Source: an uncultured Oscillospiraceae bacterium (GTDB lineage: Bacteria > Bacillota > Clostridia > Oscillospirales > Oscillospiraceae). Taken from it: DNA of 11,725 nucleotides. Within the stretch, counting starts at the first letter, position 1. Each line of letters starts with the position of its first letter. Below the pieces are notes generated by a model. The model was not told where the DNA came from. It searched no databases and worked only from the letters and a program-made list of their open reading frames with translations. Shown piece after piece: positions 7,081 to 11,725 of this stretch. Made by a program: the position numbers and the translations under genes. The stretch spans positions 1 to 11,725 of the forward strand of contig CAKUND010000060.1 of NCBI GenBank assembly GCA_934668295.1, given 5' to 3'.

Positions 7081-7114
7081 CCCCTTCTTTTCCGGCAAGG
7101 CGGAAAAGATGGGG
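7081..7114. repeat. Long near-perfect hairpin before the tandem array
   Basis: The arms 7081-7094 and 7101-7114 pair at 13 of 14 positions (CCCCTTCTTTTCCG with CGGAAAAGATGGGG) around GCAAGG, with a single T-T mismatch. It lies 25 bp before the first unit of the tandem array. Confidence 0.75.
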
Positions 7115-7138
7115 CCGCCGGAGGCACGTCGGAAACGG

Positions 7139-7574
7139 CCTCGACGGAACGAGCCGCCGCTGTACGCGACGTCTCTTATCCTCTGAGCCCGTTTCCTCCT
7201 TTCCAAAACATAAACGCTTCGCTGGTTTATGTTTTGGGGTTTGCCTCGACGGAACAAGTCCCCGCGCATAGCGCGGAGCCTCTTATCCTCTGAGCCCGTT
7301 TCCTCCTTTCCAAACCATAAACGCTTCGCTGGTTTATGTTTTGGGGCTGGCCTCGACGGAACGAGTCCCCGCGCATAGCGCGGAGCCTCTTATCCTCTGA
7401 GTCCGTTTCCTCCTTTCCAAACCATAAACGCTTCGCTGGTTTATGTTTTGGGGCTGGCCTCGACGGAACGAGTCCCCGCGCATAGCGCGGAGCCTCTTAT
7501 CCTCTGAGCCCGTTTCCTCCTTTCCAAAACATAAACGCTTTTCCTGTTTATGGTTTATGGCTTGGTCTCGACGG
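7139..7574. repeat. Tandem array of four 105-108 bp units, each with two stem-loops
   Basis: Units begin with (C/T)CTCGACGG at 7139, 7244, 7351 and 7458, with a truncated fifth start at 7566. Spacings are 105, 107, 107 and 108. Units 2 and 3 differ at only two positions in 107. Units 2-4 carry a short stem CCGCGC-ATA-GCGCGG (7262-7276, 7369-7383, 7476-7490). All units carry a second hairpin with 13-nt arms around GCTTCGCTG or a variant (7203-7237, 7310-7344, 7417-7451, 7524-7560). Open frames across the array are short and read through the palindromes, so I do not call a protein. The near identity of the units implies recent or ongoing unequal exchange. Confidence 0.92.
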
Positions 7575-7613
7575 GTTTGCAGGAAATTTCAGCAGCTTTC
7601 GGATAAAACATCA

Positions 7614-7644
7614 AACAGCCCCATTCCGGTCGAATGGGGCTGTT
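7614..7644 (-). terminator. Intrinsic terminator of the Asp23-fakA operon
   Basis: AACAGCCCCATTC (7614-7626) and GAATGGGGCTGTT (7632-7644) form a perfect 13-bp stem with a 5-nt loop. On the minus strand it starts 22 nt after the fakA stop and is followed by TTTGATGTTTT. On the plus strand no comparable T tract follows, so it acts for fakA. Confidence 0.9.
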
Positions 7645-7666
7645 CGTATACATATGGCCAGGGCCG

Positions 7667-9346
7667 TTATTCTGCGGAAATGAGGTAATAATAGATCGGC
7701 TGGCCGCCGGAGACGAGGTTGACCTCCGCGTCCGGCGCGTGCTGCCGGAACAGCTCCAGCGCCGCCTCCGCGTCGGGCTCCTGAATATCCGCGCCGTAGA
7801 AAATATTGATGAATTCCTTGCCGGCCTCCGCAGCCTTGTCCGCAAGCGACGCGAGAAGCGCAGTGATCTCGCGCGTCGTGCCGGCCAGCGCGCCGTCGCA
7901 CAGGCCAAGATAGTCGCCCGCGTGGATATCGAAGCCGTCAAAGTCCGAGTCGCGCGCGGCGTAGGTGATCTGCATGGTCATAACGCCGGAGAGGCAGTCG
8001 GTCATGGCCGCTTCGTTTTCGCTCGGCTCCATCGCCGCGTCGAACGAGAGCATGGCGCTGATGCCCTGCGGGACAGTCTTGGTCGGGATGACCACGACCT
8101 CGCGCGAAGCCAGCTCCGCCGCAGCCTGCGCGGCCATGATGATATTTTTGTTGTTGGGCAGGACAAAGACGATCTCCGCAGGCGTTTTTTCGATCGCGTG
8201 CAGAATGTCCTCGGTCGAGGGGTTCATCGTCTGACCGCCCTCGATGATCTCGTCAACGCCGAGATCTCGGAACACGCCCGCAAGCCCCTCGCCCGCGCAC
8301 ACGGCGACGCTGCCGTAGCGCTTTTCAGGCTCTGCCGGTGCTGCCTGCTCCGCAGGCTGGTTTTCCAGCTCCTTTTCCACGGCCTCCAGATCGTCGGTCG
8401 ACCGAGCCTTGCGGCCGGCGGTCAGATCGTCGTGCTGCAGGCGCATATTCTCGATCTTCGCAAGCTCCAGCGTGCCGTACTTCTGGGCCTCGCTCAGCGC
8501 GTCGCCCGGAATGTTCGTATGTACGTGGACCTTGAACGCCTCGTCATCCTCGCCGATGACAAGGCTGTCGCCGATGCTGCCGAGATATTCGCGCAGCGGA
8601 TCGAGCGAGGTGATATCCTCGCGCTTGCGCACGATGAAGACCGTGTCGAAGGCGAATGTGATATCCTCGGAGTCGAAAATGCCGAAATCAGCTTCCTCGT
8701 TCACCGCACCCTCGTCGCCGCAGACGATATCGTTGCCGCGCAGGCTTTCGAGCATGCCGCGCAGAATGAGGCAGAAGCCCATGCCGCCCGCGTCGACGAC
8801 GCCGGCCTTTTTGAGAACGGGGTTCTGGTTGACGGTGTTGTCCAGCGCGGCGTGCGCCGTGTCGAGGCAGTGCTGCAGCACATACTCGATCTCGTCATTC
8901 TCCTCGGCCAGATCGCGCGCGGCGTCAGCCGTGAGGCGGGAGACGGTCAGAATGGTTCCCTCGGCGGGCTTCATGACTGCCTTATAGGCGGCCTCAACGC
9001 CCGCGGTCAGCGCGGCGGCAAAATCCTTACCGTCCGCCTCAAGCTTGCCCTTGAGCGACTTGGAAAAGCCGCGGAACAGCAGGGACAAAATGACGCCCGA
9101 GTTGCCTCTGGCGCCGCGCAGGAGCGCGGAGGCCGTCTTGTCGGCGGCCTTGGTGAGCGTGATTCCGTCCGCTTTGCGCAGCTCCGTGCTGGCAGCGGAG
9201 AGCGTCATGCTCATATTCGTACCGGTATCTCCGTCGGGGACGGGGAAGACGTTCAGCTCGTTGACCTTCTGCTTGTTCAGGTCGATCTCGGCAGCGGCGG
9301 AAAGCATCATCCGGCTGAACGCCGCGCCGTCAATGGTTTTGATCAT
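7667..9346 (-). CDS. fakA: DAK2-domain fatty acid kinase catalytic subunit (FakA/YloV)
   Basis: Probable ATP-dependent kinase phosphorylating fatty acids carried by a FakB/DegV partner, feeding acyl-phosphate into membrane lipid synthesis. The 559 residues follow the family plan. The N-terminal DAK2 nucleotide domain (about 1-205) has PVPDGDTGTNM (35-45), GARGNSGVILS (78-88) and VVDAGGMG (183-190). A middle domain has HVHTN (274-278), a charged Pro/Ala/Glu-rich linker lies near 305-342, and the C-terminal domain has GGQTMNPSTED (370-380). ATG 9346 follows GGAGGT at 5 nt. It lies 48 nt after the Asp23 gene, the same order as yloU-yloV in B. subtilis. Oddity: in characterised FakA a Cys in a YGYCTEF-like segment and two His coordinate zinc; here the segment reads FAFDTVF, with Asp234 replacing the Cys, while the His pair (H274, H276) is kept. 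No fakB is in the window. Confidence 0.93.
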   Translation of the reverse strand: MIKTIDGAAFSRMMLSAAAEIDLNKQKVNELNVFPVPDGDTGTNMSMTLSAASTELRKADGITLTKAADKTASALLRGARGNSGVILSLLFRGFSKSLKGKLEADGKDFAAALTAGVEAAYKAVMKPAEGTILTVSRLTADAARDLAEENDEIEYVLQHCLDTAHAALDNTVNQNPVLKKAGVVDAGGMGFCLILRGMLESLRGNDIVCGDEGAVNEEADFGIFDSEDITFAFDTVFIVRKREDITSLDPLREYLGSIGDSLVIGEDDEAFKVHVHTNIPGDALSEAQKYGTLELAKIENMRLQHDDLTAGRKARSTDDLEAVEKELENQPAEQAAPAEPEKRYGSVAVCAGEGLAGVFRDLGVDEIIEGGQTMNPSTEDILHAIEKTPAEIVFVLPNNKNIIMAAQAAAELASREVVVIPTKTVPQGISAMLSFDAAMEPSENEAAMTDCLSGVMTMQITYAARDSDFDGFDIHAGDYLGLCDGALAGTTREITALLASLADKAAEAGKEFINIFYGADIQEPDAEAALELFRQHAPDAEVNLVSGGQPIYYYLISAE

Positions 9347-9394
9347 GGTTTACCTCCGTGAGCGCCTGTATGCGCGCGTGAATTGGGATCGATA

Positions 9395-9748
9395 TCAGTC
9401 GACGGAAATGGAGTCGACGAATACGTTCACGGCACGCACCTCGGTGCCCGTGGACTTGGTGACGAAATAGCGGACCTCGCTGATGATGGAGGACGCGATT
9501 GCGCTGAGATTGACGCTTTTGTCGACCATGATGTGCAGGTCGATGGATATGGAATTATCGGGGCTGAACGTGACCTTGACGCCCTTGCCCATTGCTTCCC
9601 TGCGCAGCAGATGGACAAGCCCGTCCGTCATGGAGCGCACGGCCATGCCCTTGACGCCGAAGCAGTTGGTCGCGGCAAAGCCCGCGATGTTGGTATAGAC
9701 AGCGCTGTCGACCGTGATCTGGCCGGCATCTGTATTCATACGGATCAT
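9395..9748 (-). CDS. Asp23/Gls24 family (YloU-like) protein
   Basis: Member of the Asp23/YloU family, small cytoplasmic proteins linked to envelope stress in Staphylococcus and found next to the DAK2 fatty acid kinase in many Firmicutes. From ATG 9748 it has 117 residues, typical for the family. The N-terminal stretch GQITVDSAVYTNIAGFAA, the glycine-rich CFGVKGMAV and the strand KVTFSPDNSISIDLHIMV are in the usual order. The C-terminal helix SAIASSIISEVRYFV and strand VRAVNVFVDSI follow. A TTG nine codons upstream keeps the frame open but overlaps the Shine-Dalgarno AAGGAGG (9756-9762), which is 7 nt from ATG 9748. It is the first gene after its own promoter and precedes fakA by 48 nt. The role with FakA is unknown; linkage suggests a shared envelope or lipid function. 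Confidence 0.93.
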   Translation of the reverse strand: MIRMNTDAGQITVDSAVYTNIAGFAATNCFGVKGMAVRSMTDGLVHLLRREAMGKGVKVTFSPDNSISIDLHIMVDKSVNLSAIASSIISEVRYFVTKSTGTEVRAVNVFVDSISVD

Positions 9749-9755
9749 CAAGATT

Positions 9756-9762
9756 CCTCCTT
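9756..9762 (-). promoter_or_regulatory. Shine-Dalgarno fixing the Asp23-family start
   Basis: AAGGAGG on the minus strand lies 7 nt before ATG 9748. It is within the longer open frame that begins at a TTG upstream, so the longer start is disfavoured. Confidence 0.82.
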
Positions 9763-9778
9763 CTGGGATATTCAATTC

Positions 9779-9807
9779 ATTCTAACCGATTTTCCGGGAA
9801 AGTACAA
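9779..9807 (-). promoter_or_regulatory. Sigma-A-like promoter of the Asp23-fakA operon
   Basis: On the minus strand TTGTAC (9802-9807) is separated by 17 nt from TAGAAT (9779-9784), 30 nt before the Asp23 start codon. An overlapping TTGACT lies 5 nt further upstream but with a 22-nt spacer. The lipoprotein gene ends at 9823, just upstream, so the two units can be transcribed separately. Confidence 0.7.
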
Positions 9808-9822
9808 GTCAAAAAACGGGTT

Positions 9823-11364
9823 TCAGCCTTTTTCATAACCGGTCACGCCGTGATTCTGCATCCATTGGAGCTTTTCACCCATCAGATACGTCAGCGTCTC
9901 GTTTTCCTCCCGGCCCTGGCCGGTCAGATATTCCTGCAGGTAGTAAAGATCGTTGTACGTCAGATACGGATAGTCGCCCTCGACATATGTGCCGTCGGGC
10001 TTGACGCTGTAATAGAAATTGTGATCCGGCATGACCCAGCCGGAGCCGGTGTCCTCGATGGCCAGCAGCATACGGTCGGCCAGCGCACGCAGATCCTCCC
10101 GGTTCAGCAGATCCGCCGCGTGATACAGCGCCAGACATTCCGATGTCTGATGGTTGAGCGAGGTATGCGGGGCGGTCAGCTCGTCCGGGTGCCAGTAGTC
10201 GGGGATGAGCCAGCCGCCGTTTTCCGTGGTGATGTGGCTCGTATCGGCAAGCTGCATATAGAAGCCGAGATAGCGGCTGACAGTGTCTTCAAACAGATTG
10301 CCGCCAAATCTGCGCGCGGCGCTGATATAGATCTCAAGAAGATCTGTATTGAATCGGGTGTCATAAAAGCCTGGCCCGATGCCGTAATCGCTCTGAAGCC
10401 ATTCGCTGCCGGGCGTGGTGGGCACATAGCCGTACTGGTTCTGCCGCTGCGACATGGCGTCGAGCGAGAGGATGATGAGCGCAGGTGCTTCTTTGCAGCG
10501 GGACATCCGGCCAAGATAGCCCCGGATACAGTAGGACGCAGCACAGCAGTAATAATAGTTTTCGCCGGACGGGATATAGTTGGAGGGCGATTTGCTGTAA
10601 TAGCCGTCAAAGCACCACTGCGAATCGCCGTTTTTCACATATGTGACCCATGCCTTCGCGCAGTTGTCCACGCTCCAGTCCAGCCCAAACGGTGCCGTCA
10701 GGATCAGTGCGTCCGTCACGCAGTCGGGCGTAAGTCCATATCCGTCCATTGTGATGCGGATACCGCCGCTGCGGGTCTTTGTGGTGCGCAGGATGCCGTC
10801 CTGCTCCGGAAGATATTCCCTGGAGCCGTTTTCCCGCAGGGCGAACGTGCGCGGCAGGGCAAGGAAATACGTCTGTCCGGAGGCCAGCTCCACCACCACG
10901 ACCGGCGAGGCATACAGCCCGTCGCCCAGCGCCTGCGAGCGCCAGTCTCCCGCATTTTTATCATAATACCAGACCGTTCCGGCCTCCGTGACGGTCTGCT
11001 CAAAAAAGCGGACGTACGAGCTCCTGCCTGCGGCACGGTAACCGACGGCGCTCACGCCGTCAGAGACGGCGTATTCCCGGCTCTCGATCTGATACTGCCC
11101 GTACGAAACAGTATCGGTATAGACCTCGGCGGTATACTTATCAGAGGTCAGTACCCGCTCCGGCATCCGGACAGGGAGATCGTCCGTCCCGTCCGGCTCG
11201 TCCGGCGCGTCCGTCCCGTCCGGAATTGCTTCGGACGGTTTGTCCGCAGGAGCTGCTGCTTCGGATTCTGCTGCCGGCGAGCGCTCTGCCTGCGGCCTAT
11301 CGCAGGCGCACAGCTGCACCAGCACCAGGATCAAAATCAGGATCAGCGTGAGTTTCTTTCGCAT
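9823..11364 (-). CDS. Large lipoprotein of unrecognised function, possible alpha-helical toroid domain
   Basis: I do not recognise this 513-residue protein. Residues 1-20 form a lipoprotein signal: RKK, a leucine/isoleucine-rich core, and the lipobox LCAC with C21 as the predicted lipidated cysteine, so it should be anchored outside the membrane. Residues 22-65 are a low-complexity Ala/Asp/Glu/Pro linker. Residues 75-225 look beta-rich (TAEVYTDTV, SSYVRFFEQ). From about 230 on, aromatic-rich helical segments with GGWLIPDYW (383-391), NHQTSECLALYHAADLL (404-420) and GSGWVMPDHNFYY (440-452) resemble (alpha/alpha)6 toroids of polysaccharide-acting proteins such as the D-glucuronyl C5-epimerase C-terminal group. 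That is inference from pattern only. ATG 11364 is preceded by GGAGGT at about 5 nt. It stands alone between gpmI and the Asp23-fakA operon. No clear terminator follows, only a short GGTT/AACC pairing and TTTTTT over its stop. Confidence 0.85.
   Translation of the reverse strand: MRKKLTLILILILVLVQLCACDRPQAERSPAAESEAAAPADKPSEAIPDGTDAPDEPDGTDDLPVRMPERVLTSDKYTAEVYTDTVSYGQYQIESREYAVSDGVSAVGYRAAGRSSYVRFFEQTVTEAGTVWYYDKNAGDWRSQALGDGLYASPVVVVELASGQTYFLALPRTFALRENGSREYLPEQDGILRTTKTRSGGIRITMDGYGLTPDCVTDALILTAPFGLDWSVDNCAKAWVTYVKNGDSQWCFDGYYSKSPSNYIPSGENYYYCCAASYCIRGYLGRMSRCKEAPALIILSLDAMSQRQNQYGYVPTTPGSEWLQSDYGIGPGFYDTRFNTDLLEIYISAARRFGGNLFEDTVSRYLGFYMQLADTSHITTENGGWLIPDYWHPDELTAPHTSLNHQTSECLALYHAADLLNREDLRALADRMLLAIEDTGSGWVMPDHNFYYSVKPDGTYVEGDYPYLTYNDLYYLQEYLTGQGREENETLTYLMGEKLQWMQNHGVTGYEKG
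11182..11222. repeat. GTCCG-rich simple repeat inside the lipoprotein gene
   Basis: Repeated GTCCGKCC/GTCCGGC words encode the Asp/Pro/Gly/Thr-rich linker (about residues 48-62) just after the lipid anchor. Such repeats can change length by slippage in multiples of three without breaking the frame. Confidence 0.6.
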
Positions 11365-11476
11365 GGATACCTCCGGAGAAGGGTTTGGGCGGGCGAGGGT
11401 CTGCTTTGACCGGCAGAAGACAGTGGTTTATCGAAAAAACGCGGCAAATCCATAAATGTGCGCCCACTCCAACGTA

Positions 11477-11499
11477 GGGGCGGACGACTCTGTCCGCCC
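11477..11499. repeat. Hairpin element, copy 1 (plus orientation)
   Basis: GGGCGGAC (11478-11485) pairs perfectly with GTCCGCCC (11492-11499) around GACTCT, preceded by GTAGG. A related element lies in reverse orientation at 11551-11572. GTAGGGGC-prefixed hairpins of this kind are common between genes in some gut Clostridia, to my recollection. Confidence 0.85.
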
Positions 11500-11550
11500 G
11501 CAGAATGCGGCGCTTTTTCGGAAATCTGCGGCAAATTCGTAACATTTTCT

Positions 11551-11572
11551 GGCCGACAGAGTTGTCGGCCCC
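11551..11572. repeat. Hairpin element, copy 2 (minus orientation)
   Basis: GGCCGACA (11551-11558) pairs with TGTCGGCC (11563-11570). Read on the minus strand, 22 nt align with copy 1 at 19 positions. Two of the three differences are a compensated base pair and the third is in the loop. Confidence 0.85.
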
Positions 11573-11576
11573 AAAG

Positions 11577-11609
11577 CTGGCGCGGGAGCGCCCGGGGCTC
11601 CCGCGCCAG
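11577..11609 (-). terminator. Probable terminator of gpmI
   Basis: CTGGCGCGGGAGC (11577-11589) and GCTCCCGCGCCAG (11597-11609) form a perfect 13-bp GC-rich stem with a 7-nt loop. On the minus strand it starts 8 nt after the gpmI stop. The T tract is short (CTTTGG), so termination may be incomplete or helped by the hairpin that follows at 11551-11572. Confidence 0.7.
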
Positions 11610-11617
11610 TGCGAAAA

Positions 11618-11725
11618 TCAGATCATACTCGGCTGCCAGCAGTCGGGCGTCTCGAGGCCCATCATGGTCACGATGGTCGGCGCGACGTTGGCAAGGCCGT
11701 AATGGCCGTCCTTGATCTCATACTT
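11618..11725 (-). CDS. gpmI: 2,3-bisphosphoglycerate-independent phosphoglycerate mutase, C-terminus (partial)
   Basis: Only the last 35 residues and the TGA stop are present; the gene runs off the right edge. The tail GLANVAPTIVTMMGLETP followed by a short SMI ending matches the C-terminus of the metal-dependent phosphoglycerate mutase (family pattern L.DIAPT.L.LMG.E.P....G.SLI). That enzyme interconverts 3- and 2-phosphoglycerate in glycolysis. The catalytic metal-binding residues lie outside the window. Other alkaline-phosphatase superfamily members share the APT..., LG... pattern, so the assignment is probable rather than certain. Confidence 0.75.
   Translation of the reverse strand, partial: KYEIKDGHYGLANVAPTIVTMMGLETPDCWQPSMI

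Larger units (their letters stand above)
6537..7138. other. Gene-free hairpin mosaic downstream of spoIIE
   Basis: No credible gene: the short open frames have no ribosome binding site, no recognisable motif and run through inverted repeats. Composition changes abruptly from the GC-rich genes to A/T-rich patches. It contains at least seven inverted repeats: 6565-6583, 6611-6631, 6686-6721, 6738-6763, 6781-6807, 6879-6907 and 7081-7114. It resembles the patchwork of dispersed palindromic elements that fills intergenic DNA in some gut Clostridia; that comparison is from memory, not a search. Confidence 0.7.

Noticed and set aside
6919..7269. 116-codon minus-strand frame over the hairpin mosaic and the first tandem unit
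   Set aside because: It has no ribosome binding site, crosses a long hairpin and a repeat unit, and has low-complexity Arg/Gly/Ala composition. Most likely a chance frame in repeats.
7139..7574. CRISPR array
   Set aside because: The repeated units are contiguous, about 107 bp and nearly identical throughout. There are no short repeats alternating with unique spacers and no cas genes.
7139..7574. Plasmid-type iterons or a replication origin
   Set aside because: Units are far longer than iterons, hairpin-based, and no Rep gene or DnaA-box cluster is present in a chromosomal context.
7443..7688. 81-codon plus-strand frame across the last tandem units
   Set aside because: Its sequence is set by the repeat unit, it runs through the fakA terminator into the fakA stop region, and it has no start signal.
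7634..9361. 575-codon open frame antisense to fakA
   Set aside because: Composition is Arg/Ala/Val-rich shadow coding of a GC-rich gene, with no motif or ribosome binding site, and it begins inside the fakA terminator. The minus-strand frame carries all FakA motifs.
9850..11409. 519-codon open frame antisense to the lipoprotein gene
   Set aside because: No ribosome binding site or recognisable domain, and its composition is that of a GC-rich shadow frame. The minus strand has a clear signal peptide, lipobox and Shine-Dalgarno.

Overview
The window reads as a piece of chromosome from a high-GC, endospore-forming Firmicute, most likely a gut-type Clostridia near the Oscillospiraceae/Ruminococcaceae. 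The grounds are a membrane SpoIIE phosphatase, the linked Asp23-family and FakA (YloU/YloV) pair, strong AGGAGG-type ribosome binding sites, sigma-A-like promoters and very GC-rich codon use. The order is an inference. No phage, plasmid, CRISPR, defence or transposase gene was found.

Layout. (1) 1-1192, plus strand: the last codons of an unrecognised gene, a promoter, then rpiB overlapping a NUDIX hydrolase gene by 8 nt, closed by a bidirectional terminator. (2) 1207-4349, minus strand: a likely operon of a CYTH/triphosphate tunnel protein (TTG start), nicotinate phosphoribosyltransferase (pncB) and a Gfo/Idh/MocA oxidoreductase. It has its own promoter at 4378-4406 and ends at the same bidirectional terminator. 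(3) 4509-6536, plus strand: spoIIE, divergent from the CYTH operon. (4) 6537-7610: about 1.1 kb without a credible gene. It is a mosaic of hairpins followed by a tandem array of four units of about 105-108 bp, each holding two potential stem-loops. (5) 7614-9807, minus strand: promoter, Asp23-family gene, fakA, and a strong terminator. (6) 9823-11364, minus strand: a large lipoprotein of unrecognised function. (7) 11365-11617: a gene-free stretch with two oppositely oriented copies of one hairpin element that differ by a compensatory base-pair change, then the terminator and the last 35 codons of a probable gpmI.

Functionally this is mostly housekeeping: pentose-phosphate isomerisation, NAD salvage, nucleotide or inorganic triphosphate hydrolysis, fatty-acid phosphorylation, glycolysis and sporulation. 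I see no convincing new multi-gene system. The unusual material is non-coding: the tandem hairpin array at 7139-7574 and the covarying inverted hairpin pair at 11477-11572. Both look like dispersed or structured repeats rather than genes. The most interesting protein is the lipoprotein, whose C-terminal half looks like an alpha-helical toroid but whose function I cannot name.
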